The position numbers were made by a program, and so were the translations under genes. Below, one piece after another: positions 23,398 to 31,139 of a stretch of 64,000 bases of DNA. The stretch covers positions 62,001-126,000 of the forward strand of contig NZ_LBMW01000016.1 in assembly GCF_026168105.1 (NCBI RefSeq). The letters run 5' to 3'. The notes beneath the pieces were generated by a model that was not told the DNA's origin, ran no database searches, and was given only the letters and a program-made list of their open reading frames with translations. Position 1 is the stretch's first letter; every line of letters starts with the position of its first letter. Origin of the DNA: Streptomyces hygroscopicus (GTDB lineage Bacteria; Actinomycetota; Actinomycetes; Streptomycetales; Streptomycetaceae).

Positions 23398-24360
23398 GTG
23401 CAGCCCGTGCAACCTCCCGTCATCGACGTCTGCTCGCTGATCCACGACACCGCCGGCTGGCGCGTCTACCTCACGCGGCTCGGTGAGAACGCCCCGGAAT
23501 ACCTCGACGTCTTCTCCGCCTCCTTCTGCCGCTACTTCGACGCCTCCCACTCCGCCTACCGGGCGGCGCTCGCGCACGACTGGAAAGCAGCGCTGGACGT
23601 GCTGCTGCCACCCGACCGGCCGCCGTTCGACCTGGGGGACCACCTCGCCGGGCGGGACCGGCAGGGTGTCGTCGCCGAGATCGCCATGGGCAGTCAGGAG
23701 CGGCTTCCCGACGGTCGTACCGTCAACGACTGGCTGCTGACCGCCACCGCCCCCGCCCGCGCCCGTATCCATGTGTGGGCGGGCCTCTCGCTCCGGGACC
23801 CGGCGGCCGCGCTGCGCGAGGCCGAACGCACCGTCGAGGCCGGAGCGGAGGGCCTGTGCGTCATTCCCTTTCTCGACGGCACCGACCCCACCGACCCGGC
23901 CTTCACCCCGGTGTTCGACGCCGCCCGCCGGCGGAGACTGCCGGTCTGGCTGCACACGGGCCACCACTTCGCGGCCCGTCGCGCCACCGGCCTGGGCAGC
24001 TGGCGCACCGTCGAGGCCCTGGCATCACGTCACCCCGGCCTCATGCTGGTGGCCGGCCACGCCGGCTGGCCGGAGGTGACGGAGACCCTGCTCACGGCAG
24101 CCCGGCACCCGCACGTCTATCTGGAGTTCTCCTCGCACCGGCCCCGCCGCATGGCCGATCCCGGCTCCGGCTGGGCGCCGCTGCTCCACCACGCCCGGAC
24201 CCTGGCCCGCGACCGCACCCTCTTCGGCACCTCCACCTGGGTGAACCCTGTGCCCGTCCGTGGACTGGCCGACGAACTGACCGCCCTCGGGCTCGGTGCG
24301 GACGTCACCGACGCCTGGCTCTTTGCCAACGCCCGCCGCATGCTCGGACTCAGGGCCTGA
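23398..24360 (+). CDS. Amidohydrolase-2-like protein without the usual metal ligands
   Basis: A 320-aa protein resembling the metal-dependent amidohydrolase-2 barrel (ACMSD and decarboxylase type). The GTG at 23398 follows AGGAG. The barrel His residues in PVWLHTGHHF and LVAGHAGW are visible. The first strand reads VIDVCSL instead of the D-x-H-x-H metal motif, and the late SD motif reads LFGTSTW, so the Asp is missing too. It may be a metal-free relative or an inactive paralogue. It follows the regulator by 54 bp and is the last gene of the accessory block. The convergent MazG-like gene begins 18 bases later. Confidence 0.72.
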   Translation: MQPVQPPVIDVCSLIHDTAGWRVYLTRLGENAPEYLDVFSASFCRYFDASHSAYRAALAHDWKAALDVLLPPDRPPFDLGDHLAGRDRQGVVAEIAMGSQERLPDGRTVNDWLLTATAPARARIHVWAGLSLRDPAAALREAERTVEAGAEGLCVIPFLDGTDPTDPAFTPVFDAARRRRLPVWLHTGHHFAARRATGLGSWRTVEALASRHPGLMLVAGHAGWPEVTETLLTAARHPHVYLEFSSHRPRRMADPGSGWAPLLHHARTLARDRTLFGTSTWVNPVPVRGLADELTALGLGADVTDAWLFANARRMLGLRA

Positions 24361-24378
24361 CAGCGAGGCTCCCCGCCC

Positions 24379-24720
24379 TTACGGGGCCGCAGGGCCCAGT
24401 GAGCGCTGCGTGACGCCCTCCAGATGGGCCGTGAAGACCTGGCGGGCGTCCGGGGTCAGGGTGCGCAGCGCCACCAGAGCCGTGATCGCCACGTCGCACA
24501 GCTCCGCCTGGACGTCCTCCCAGCCGTGCGTCGTGCCCTTGCGCGGGTTCTGGCCCGTAGCGCCGATCACCGCCTGCGCGACCTCGCCGACCTCCTCCGA
24601 CAGCTTCAGCACGCGCAGCAGCAGCCCGTCCGCACCCTCGTGCCTTCGGTTCGCGTCGAGCCACGCGTGCAGACGGGAGATCGAATCCCAGAGGTCGGCG
24701 GACGTGCCCAGTTCACTCAT
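24379..24720 (-). CDS. MazG-like nucleotide pyrophosphohydrolase
   Basis: A 113-aa all-alpha NTP pyrophosphohydrolase of the short MazG type. The Mg-binding EExxE ... ExxD pattern is visible as LSEEVGEVAQA (about 43-53) and AELCDVAI (about 75-82). It likely hydrolyses non-canonical NTPs to NMP. Minus strand, convergent with the amidohydrolase-like gene. I take this as the first gene of the conserved chromosome on this side. Confidence 0.82.
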   Translation of the reverse strand: MSELGTSADLWDSISRLHAWLDANRRHEGADGLLLRVLKLSEEVGEVAQAVIGATGQNPRKGTTHGWEDVQAELCDVAITALVALRTLTPDARQVFTAHLEGVTQRSLGPAAP

Positions 24721-24754
24721 ACCCGCAGCCTGCCATGGAGCGGCTGCTCCTCGG

Positions 24755-25300
24755 CTACTCCTCGAACAACGCCTCCTGCTCGCCCTGCGTCCCCTGCCGC
24801 AGCCGCCTGTTCCGCGCGGCCACCACCACCGTCGTGACGGCCCCCGTCACGGCGAACGCCGCCGGGATCATCCAGCAGCGGTTGGTGGCATCGCCGAACC
24901 GCGCGTCCAGGGAGAGCCGGCCGGGACCCGTCACCGCCAGGCCCGCCGCCGTGAGGCCGAGGGCCGCCGCGTACTCGTATCCGCCGCTCTGGGCGAAGAA
25001 CCCGTTCGGGGCGCTCACCACCGCCGCCCCCGCCATCGCGCCGGCGGCCGCGGCGCCCGCCGCCGGTGTCGCGAGGCCCAGCGCCAGCAGCGTGCCGCCG
25101 CCCGCCTCCGCGAGCCCGGCCGCGATCGCGCTCGCCTTCCCCGGCCGGTAGCCCACGGACTCCATGAACTGCCCGGTCCCCTCGATCCCGCCCCCGCCGA
25201 ACCAGCCGAACAGCTTCTGCGTGCCGTGTGCGGCCAGCACCCCGCCGGTGCCGAGGCGGAGCAGCAGCAGTCCCGCGTCACGTCGGTCGATACAGGTCAC
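24755..25300 (-). CDS. DoxX family membrane protein
   Basis: A 181-aa integral membrane protein. The GTG at 25300 is chosen for the GGGAG 5 bases upstream; the frame is open to 25348. DoxX-type motifs are LLLRLGTGGVLAAHGTQKLFGW near the start and NGFFAQSGGYEYAAALGL in the middle, with four hydrophobic segments and a charged C-terminal tail. DoxX proteins are linked to thiol or redox stress complexes; the exact role is not settled. It lies 34 bp upstream of the MazG-like gene on the same strand. Confidence 0.82.
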   Translation of the reverse strand: MTCIDRRDAGLLLLRLGTGGVLAAHGTQKLFGWFGGGGIEGTGQFMESVGYRPGKASAIAAGLAEAGGGTLLALGLATPAAGAAAAGAMAGAAVVSAPNGFFAQSGGYEYAAALGLTAAGLAVTGPGRLSLDARFGDATNRCWMIPAAFAVTGAVTTVVVAARNRRLRQGTQGEQEALFEE

Positions 25301-25431
25301 GGTCACTCCCGGGGCAGGCAGCAGAAGCGGTTCCCTCCGCGTTTCCACCGTCCCATCGCCCCCACCCGTACGGCCTGTTCACGGCACCGTTCGGGTGGCG
25401 AGCACCCGGGAGCGGTGTGAATCTGACAGGC

Positions 25432-25758
25432 ATGACGATTCAGACAGCCAAGCTCAAGGACCCGGTCGTCCGGGCGTTCGTCACCGCCGTCAACGCCCAT
25501 GACCGCGAGGGCTTCATGACCCTCCTCGCCCCCGGTGCGACCATGGCGGACGACGGCTCCGACCGTGACCTCGCCGACTGGATCGATCGGGAGATCTTCT
25601 CGTCCCACGGCCACCTGGACGTCGACAACGAGTCCAACGGCGGCCGCGCCCTCATCGCCCGCTACCGCAACGACACCTGGGGCGAGATGCGCACCCGGTG
25701 GACGTTCACCGTCGACGAGGACGGCCGGATCTCCCGCTTCGAGACCGGTCAGGCCTAA
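25432..25758 (+). CDS. NTF2-like/SnoaL-type small protein
   Basis: A 108-aa protein with the cone-shaped NTF2-like pattern: KDPVVRAFVTAVNAHDREGFMTLLAPGATMADDG, then WIDREIFSSHG, and the sheet strands RALIARYRNDTWGEMRTRWTFTVDEDGRISRFETGQ. The ATG at 25432 has only a weak ACAGG upstream; a GTG 15 bases earlier is possible. Such proteins bind or isomerise small hydrophobic molecules; no ligand can be named. Divergent from the DoxX gene. Confidence 0.75.
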   Translation: MTIQTAKLKDPVVRAFVTAVNAHDREGFMTLLAPGATMADDGSDRDLADWIDREIFSSHGHLDVDNESNGGRALIARYRNDTWGEMRTRWTFTVDEDGRISRFETGQA

Positions 25759-26100
25759 GCGGAGTTACGGGCGCGATCGAGAGGTTCCCGGAGTCCGTCA
25801 GGTGCGGCCACAAGCCAGAGTGAAGCTTTTGAGCCATCGTGAGTAAAAGGTGTGTAAGGACTGGGAAGTGGCGCGCGGAACCAGATTTCCATAAGGCGGC
25901 GGATTCCTGGGCCGCGTAGCGTGCATTGCCAGGAAACCCCTGTTGGGGCGGCCTGTTGGTGAAGAGATGCGGGCCCGCGGAATACGCGCCCTCTTCGGCG
26001 CCTTCTTCACCACGGTTGTGACCCCGTCATGACCGTGCCTTTGCTGCGCTTTTACGACCCTGCTGTGTGCCGTCACAGCTCGGCTTTGTACGGTCCCGGG
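25759..26100. other. Gap before the carboxypeptidase gene
   Basis: About 340 bases. AT-richer tracts at 25815-25860 and 25985-26050 may hold promoters. No RNA gene, repeat or convincing ORF is seen. An in-frame ATG at 26029 lacks a ribosome site. Confidence 0.4.
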
Positions 26101-27282
26101 GTGCGTGATTCCTCTCCGCTTTCCCCGCCTTCCGCGCGGATGTCCCGACGCGCCGTTCTCGGGCTCGCCGCGATGACGCCGCTGACCCTCGCCTCGCCCG
26201 CCTCCGCCGCCACGGTCGTCGGCGGCGAACGGCTGGGCCTCTCCGGCATCCAGGTGCAGGGGGCCGTCGACCTGCCGAAGAAACTCACCGCCCGCTCCTG
26301 GCTCGTCGCCGACCAGGACAGCGGCGAGGTGCTCGCCGCGTGCAACGTGCATCAGCGGCTCGCGCCCGCCTCCACGCTGAAGATGCTGTTCGCGGACGCC
26401 GTGCTGAAGAAGTTCGAGCGGACCCGGACGTACAAGGTGACCGACGTCGATCTCGCGGACATCCCGGAGGGGTCCAGTCTCGTCGGCATCAAGCCCGGAA
26501 TCACCTACACCGTCGAGCAGTTGTGGCTCGGTGTCTTCCTTCGCTCCGGAAATGACGCGGTCCACGTCCTGAGCCATATGAACGGCGGGATCGCGAGGAC
26601 CGTCGCCGAGATGCAGGCCAGGGCCGAGGATCTGCAGGCGCTCGACACGCATGTGGTCAGCCCCGACGGCTTCGACCACCCGGGCCAGCTCTCCTCCGCG
26701 TACGACCTCACGCTGTTCGCCCGTCACGGTCTGAAGAACGACGACTTCCGAGGCTACTGCTCGACGAGGACGGCCGACTTCCCGGCGGGCGGCGGGAAGA
26801 CCTTCCAGATCCAGAACACCGACCGCCTGCTGACCGGCGCCTGGGGCCTTGGCACATACCAGGGTCTCATCGGCGTCAAGAACGGCTACACCAGCAACGC
26901 GGGCAACACCTTCACCGGTGCCGCCACCCGCGGCGGCCGCACCCTCCTTGTGACCGTCATGCACCCGCAGCCCGGCGGCAACGGCGTCTACCAGGAGACC
27001 GCGGCTCTCCTCGACTGGGGCTTCGCCCATGCCCGGACGGCCCGGGCCGTGGGCACGCTCGTCGAGCCGCTCAGCGAGGGCGGGACGAGGGCGACACCCG
27101 GTTCCGGGCAGAAGGAACGGAAGGGGACGTCCGGCGACGAGGCCGCCACCGTCGGTGGATCGTCGTGGGGGCTGGTCGGCGGGGTCGGGGGCGCGGCGGC
27201 GCTGCTGGCCGGCGGGGTGTACGCGCTGCGCGGGCGCCGACGGCGGCAGGCCCAGGAGGAAGAGGGCCGCCACCGGCTCTGA
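26101..27282 (+). CDS. D-alanyl-D-alanine carboxypeptidase (penicillin-binding, S11 type)
   Basis: A 393-aa exported enzyme. From the GTG at 26101 the signal region is SRRAVLGLAAMTPLTLASPASA, with a twin Arg and an AxA-type cleavage site. The penicillin-binding motifs are S91-T-L-K94, S149-G-N151 and K260-N-G262. A C-terminal transmembrane helix (VGGVGGAAALLAGGVYAL) followed by an Arg-rich tail anchors it with the active site outside. It trims the terminal D-Ala of peptidoglycan stem peptides. The start is uncertain: an in-frame ATG at 26029 would place a poor leader before the signal. Confidence 0.85.
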   Translation: MRDSSPLSPPSARMSRRAVLGLAAMTPLTLASPASAATVVGGERLGLSGIQVQGAVDLPKKLTARSWLVADQDSGEVLAACNVHQRLAPASTLKMLFADAVLKKFERTRTYKVTDVDLADIPEGSSLVGIKPGITYTVEQLWLGVFLRSGNDAVHVLSHMNGGIARTVAEMQARAEDLQALDTHVVSPDGFDHPGQLSSAYDLTLFARHGLKNDDFRGYCSTRTADFPAGGGKTFQIQNTDRLLTGAWGLGTYQGLIGVKNGYTSNAGNTFTGAATRGGRTLLVTVMHPQPGGNGVYQETAALLDWGFAHARTARAVGTLVEPLSEGGTRATPGSGQKERKGTSGDEAATVGGSSWGLVGGVGGAAALLAGGVYALRGRRRRQAQEEEGRHRL

Positions 27283-27322
27283 CAGCCGCCACCGGCTCTG
27301 ACAGCCGCCACCGGCTCTGATA
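27266..27322 (+). repeat. 19-bp tandem repeat, three copies, including the stop codon
   Basis: GCCGCCACCGGCTCTGACA occurs at 27266, 27285 and, with one change, 27304. The first copy codes the last residues of the carboxypeptidase and its TGA, so each copy repeats that stop. A second repeat, GGGGCAGCCGCTCCG, follows twice (27324-27357). Confidence 0.85.
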
Positions 27323-27584
27323 GGGGCAGCCGCTCCGGCATGGGGGCAGCCGCTCCGCGATCCGGCGCGTACCCCGCGGTCCCACGCGAGGTCCACCCCC
27401 TGCCGAACCGCGGAGCGGCTGGCCCCTCCCCCCTGATCTGGCTGATACGGCCCCGGAATCCGGGGGTTCCAAGTGTGAAGTTCTGGTGGAGGAGTGTTGA
27501 GCATAAGCCGGTCACGTGCCGCATCGGTGCGGACGGCTACATTCCGATTGTGTAGGTTGAGAGACGACTGGCCCGCGGCCCCCG
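27283..27584. other. Gap with an inverted repeat
   Basis: After the tandem repeats, CAGCCGCTCCGCG (27347-27359) is matched by its exact complement CGCGGAGCGGCTG (27409-27421). The long spacer makes it a weak terminator but it could fold. An AT-richer stretch at about 27470-27560 follows. No gene seen. Confidence 0.5.
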
Positions 27585-28343
27585 TCAGCCGCGGCCCACG
27601 TACGGCATCGCCGTCGCCAACACCGTTGCGAACTGCACGTTCGCTTCCAGTGGCAGCTCCGCCATGTGCCGCACCGTACGCGCAACATCGGCCACATCCA
27701 TCACGGGTTCGACAGCCAGCTCCCCGTTCGCCTGGAGGACCCCGTCCTGCATGCGCGCGGTCATGTCGGTCGCCGCGTTGCCGATGTCGATCTGACCGAC
27801 CGCGATCCGGTACGGACGTCCGTCCAGGGACAGGGACTTGGTCAGACCGGTCAGGGCGTGCTTGGTCGCCGTGTACGCCACCGAGTGCGGGCGGGGCGTG
27901 TGCGCCGAGACCGAGCCGTTGTTGATGATCCGGCCACCCTGCGGGTCCTGCTCCCTCATCTGCCGGTACGCCGCCTGTGCGCACAGGAACGCGCCATTGA
28001 GGTTGGTGTCCACCACGTGCCGCCATGCCTCGTAGGGGAGGTCCTCGACCGGAACGCCGCCGGGACCGAACGTGCCGGCGTTGTTGAACAGGAGGTCGAG
28101 CCGCCCGAACCGGTCGCGCACGGCCTCGAACAGCGCCGCCACGTCGTCCGGTCGTGAGACGTCCGTGCCTACCGCGAGACAGGCGCCCCGGGGTGCCAGT
28201 GCGGCCGTCTCCTCCAGCGTCCCGACGCGCCGCCCCGCGAGCGCCACCGACCAGCCCGTGCGCAGCAGCTCCCGAGCGACCGCGCGGCCGATCCCGGAGC
28301 CCGCGCCGGTCACCACGGCGATCTTTGAGTGCCTGTCAGTCAT
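27585..28343 (-). CDS. Short-chain dehydrogenase/reductase
   Basis: A 252-aa classical SDR: TGAGSGIG (about 12-19), LAGRRVGTL after the second strand (NADP preference likely), NNAG, NNGSVSAHTPRPHSVAYTATK with catalytic Ser, Tyr and Lys. Its substrate is unknown. It is divergent from the MFS gene at 28525, with a 180-bp shared upstream region, and unrelated in motif detail to the SDRs of the accessory operon. Confidence 0.88.
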   Translation of the reverse strand: MTDRHSKIAVVTGAGSGIGRAVARELLRTGWSVALAGRRVGTLEETAALAPRGACLAVGTDVSRPDDVAALFEAVRDRFGRLDLLFNNAGTFGPGGVPVEDLPYEAWRHVVDTNLNGAFLCAQAAYRQMREQDPQGGRIINNGSVSAHTPRPHSVAYTATKHALTGLTKSLSLDGRPYRIAVGQIDIGNAATDMTARMQDGVLQANGELAVEPVMDVADVARTVRHMAELPLEANVQFATVLATAMPYVGRG

Positions 28344-28524
28344 GAGGCCGCAGCGTAGGCGGACGATCCGCCATGCGGAATCTGCCGTCCGCCGTACGGG
28401 CCACCCGGTAGCGGCCTCGTCGAGGTCCTCGTCCTCGGCGCGCGTCCGCTCCTTGGTACCCCGACTCGGTCACCAGTACGAGCTGAGACCATGGGCGGCG
28501 GATCGAACGAACAGGGAGGGGCAC

Positions 28525-29892
28525 ATGCCCGAGCGTGGCCGCACCGCGCCCGACCGGAAGGAACCGGAGGGCCATATACCGGGGATACCTGGGATACCGG
28601 GGACACCCGCATCCTCCACGCGAGGCGCCGCCGCCCGCCCCACCGGTCTCCTCGTCACCTTCATCCTCGGCGGCCTCACCGCCACGCCCCCGCTGGCCAT
28701 GGACATGTACCTCCCGTCCCTGCCGGAGGTCACCACGTCGCTGCACGCGCCCGCCGCGACCGTGCAGCTCACCCTCACCGGCTGTCTCGCGGGCATGGCG
28801 CTCGGTCAGCTGCTGGTCGGCCCGATGAGCGACAAGTGGGGGCGCCGCCGCCCGCTGCTCGTGGGCCTCGTCGCGTACGTCGTCGCCACCGTGCTGTGCG
28901 CGTTCGCACCCTCGGTGGAGTCGCTCGTCGCGTTCCGGCTGGTGCAGGGGCTCGCGGGCGCGGCCGGGATCGTGGTCGCGCGGGCCGTCGTCCGCGATCT
29001 GTATGAGGGCACGACCATGGCCCGGTTCTTCTCCACCCTCATGCTGATCTCCGGGGTCGCGCCGGTCGTCGCACCGCTGATCGGCGGCCAGATCCTGCGC
29101 GTCACGGACTGGCGGGGTGTCTTCGTCGTGCTCACGGCCGTCGGACTCGCGCTCACAGCGCTCGTGTGGGTGAGGCTGCCGGAGACGCTTCCGCCGGGCG
29201 AGAGGCACGGCGGGGGAGTGGGCACGGCCCTGCGCTCCATGCGGACGCTGCTGGCCGACCGCGTCTTCACCGGGTACACGCTCGCGGGCGGCTTCGCCTT
29301 CGCCGCGCTGTTCGCGTACATCTCCGCCTCCCCCTATGTCGTCCAGGAGATCTACGGCGCTTCCCCGCAGACCTTCAGCCTGCTGTTCGGCCTGAACTCG
29401 GTGGGTCTGGTGGCGGCCGGGCAGATCAACGGCAAGGTTCTGGTCGGCCGCGTCAGTCTCGACAAGGTGCTGGCGGCGGGACTGGCGGTCGTCACGCTCG
29501 CCGCGGTCGCGCTGCTTCTCATCTCCACCGGGGCCCTCGGAAAGGTCGGCCTCACGCCGGTCGCCGTCGCCCTCTTCGTCCTCATGTCCGCGATGGGAAT
29601 CACACTGCCCAACACCCAGGCACTGGCCCTGATGCGCACCCGGCACCATGCCGGTTCCGCCTCCGCGCTGCTCGGCACGTCGTCGTTCCTCATCGGGGCC
29701 GCCGCCTCGCCGCTCGTCGGGATCGCCGGTGAGCACACCGCCGTCCCGATGGCCGTCGTCCAAATGGCAGCGGCGCTGGTCGCCGTCGCCTGCTTCGTGG
29801 CACTGTGCCGTCCTTGGAACACACACCCGGCGGTGGAGGGCGGGGGTACCCCCTGCTCGAGCGAAGCCGAGAGTCTGGGGGAGGAGAGCTGA
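28525..29892 (+). CDS. MFS drug exporter of the Bcr/CflA type
   Basis: A 455-aa membrane transporter with 12 predicted helices. ATG after AGGGAGGGG. Motifs are DMYLPSLPEV at the end of helix 1, GPMSDKWGRRRPLL (motif A, about 105-118) and RLVQGLAGAAGIVVARAVVRDLY. These match the Bcr/CflA subfamily, which exports drugs such as bicyclomycin. The last 19 residues come from translation through a dispersed Streptomyces repeat (29842-29884) and are probably not functional. A GIPGIPGTP repeat lies in the N-terminal extension. Confidence 0.88.
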   Translation: MPERGRTAPDRKEPEGHIPGIPGIPGTPASSTRGAAARPTGLLVTFILGGLTATPPLAMDMYLPSLPEVTTSLHAPAATVQLTLTGCLAGMALGQLLVGPMSDKWGRRRPLLVGLVAYVVATVLCAFAPSVESLVAFRLVQGLAGAAGIVVARAVVRDLYEGTTMARFFSTLMLISGVAPVVAPLIGGQILRVTDWRGVFVVLTAVGLALTALVWVRLPETLPPGERHGGGVGTALRSMRTLLADRVFTGYTLAGGFAFAALFAYISASPYVVQEIYGASPQTFSLLFGLNSVGLVAAGQINGKVLVGRVSLDKVLAAGLAVVTLAAVALLLISTGALGKVGLTPVAVALFVLMSAMGITLPNTQALALMRTRHHAGSASALLGTSSFLIGAAASPLVGIAGEHTAVPMAVVQMAAALVAVACFVALCRPWNTHPAVEGGGTPCSSEAESLGEES

Positions 29893-31034
29893 GCGCACCG
29901 AGACTGCGCGTCGACAGCCCGGAGAAGGCCGGGCTCGATCCGGAGGAACTGCGTCTTCTCGCACGCGAGATCCACGACGCCGTCAGCGGACAGCACCCCT
30001 GGGCGGCGGGTGCCGTGGTCGTCGCCGGGCGCGGCCCGGTGATCGCCGTCGAGGAGGCGGCGGGCTGGGCCGTCCGCTACGCCGCGTACGACCCGGAGGC
30101 GGACCAGGGCGTGGAGCTGCCGCCCTCGGCACGGGTGCCGATGACCGTGGACACGCCCTTCGACCTGGCCTCGCTCACCAAGCTGTTCACGGCGGTCGCG
30201 GCGGTCCAGCAACTGGAACGCGGCACCCTCGGCATCGACGCGCGCGTGGCGGCCTACCTGCCGGACTTCCAGGGGGCGGCGGACGGTGACATCACCGTCC
30301 GCCGGCTGCTCACCCACACCTCCGGGCTACGGCCCGAACTCCCGCTGTACGACTGCGCGTCGGACGAGGAACGGCTCGCGCTGCTGCGGGCGGAGGCACC
30401 GGTGGGCGAGCCCGGCACGTACTGCTACTCGGACCTGAACCTGCTGCTCCTGCAGTACGTCCTGGAACGCATCACCGGGCGCACGCTCGACGTGCTCGTC
30501 CGCGAGGGGATCACCCGGCCGCTCGGGATGACGGCGACGGGGTTCGGGCCGTGCCCGGGCGCGGCGGCGACGGAGGACCAGCGCCGGCCGTGGGGCAAGG
30601 CGGACCGGGGGATGCTGCGGGGCGTGGTCCACGACGAGAACGCGTGGGCGCTCGGCGGGGTGGCCGGTCACGCAGGCCTCTTCTCCACGGCACGGGACCT
30701 CGCGGTCTTCTGCCGGACGTTGCTGGCCGGCGGCTCGTACGGGCCCGCGCGCATCCTCGGTCCCGACTTCGTCGAACTGATGCTGGCCCCGCCGGGGCTG
30801 GGCTTCGCGGTCGATCAGCCGTGGTTCATGGGCGGGCTGTCGGGCCGGGGGGCGGCGGGCCATACCGGCTTCACGGGCACGGCCCTGGTCCTGGACCCGG
30901 CGACGGACACTTTCCTCGTCCTCCTGGCGAACACGGTCCACCCCCGCCGCCGCCCCGCTGACCACCGCCCGAGGGCAAGGGCGGGGAGCCGGCTGGCGCG
31001 GGCGGTGCGGGATGTGAGTGGCGCTGGTGGGTGA
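29805..31034 (+). CDS. Beta-lactamase-related serine hydrolase
   Basis: A 409-aa protein of the class C beta-lactamase/AmpC fold. The Ser-x-x-Lys motif is SLTK in FDLASLTKLFTA, the Tyr motif is YSDLN, and the third motif is HTGFTGT. No clear signal peptide. The start is doubtful: the GTG at 29805 overlaps the transporter by 88 bp and reads through the dispersed repeat. Translation may instead begin near 29889, just at the transporter stop, after GGAGGAGAG, but only a CTG is available there. Esterase or peptidase activity is likely; the substrate is unknown. Confidence 0.8.
   Translation: MPSLEHTPGGGGRGYPLLERSRESGGGELSAPRLRVDSPEKAGLDPEELRLLAREIHDAVSGQHPWAAGAVVVAGRGPVIAVEEAAGWAVRYAAYDPEADQGVELPPSARVPMTVDTPFDLASLTKLFTAVAAVQQLERGTLGIDARVAAYLPDFQGAADGDITVRRLLTHTSGLRPELPLYDCASDEERLALLRAEAPVGEPGTYCYSDLNLLLLQYVLERITGRTLDVLVREGITRPLGMTATGFGPCPGAAATEDQRRPWGKADRGMLRGVVHDENAWALGGVAGHAGLFSTARDLAVFCRTLLAGGSYGPARILGPDFVELMLAPPGLGFAVDQPWFMGGLSGRGAAGHTGFTGTALVLDPATDTFLVLLANTVHPRRRPADHRPRARAGSRLARAVRDVSGAGG
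29842..29884 (+). repeat. Dispersed Streptomyces repeat at a gene junction
   Basis: The stretch beginning GGGGGTACCCCCTGCTCGAG and ending GAGTCTGGGGGAGG is one I recognise from many Streptomyces intergenic regions. It has CTCGAGCGAAGCCGAG as an internal inverted core and GGGGGTACCCCC as a palindrome. Here it lies across the 3' end of the transporter gene and the 5' end of the next. Confidence 0.7.
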
Positions 31035-31139
31035 GGGCGGGGGAACGCCGGGTGGCGGGCGGCGCTCTTTCGCCGGGAGCGCTCATCCCGCGGTCTCGGC
31101 GCGAGCGGTGCTCTCCGGCCGACAACCTAGAATCACCAC

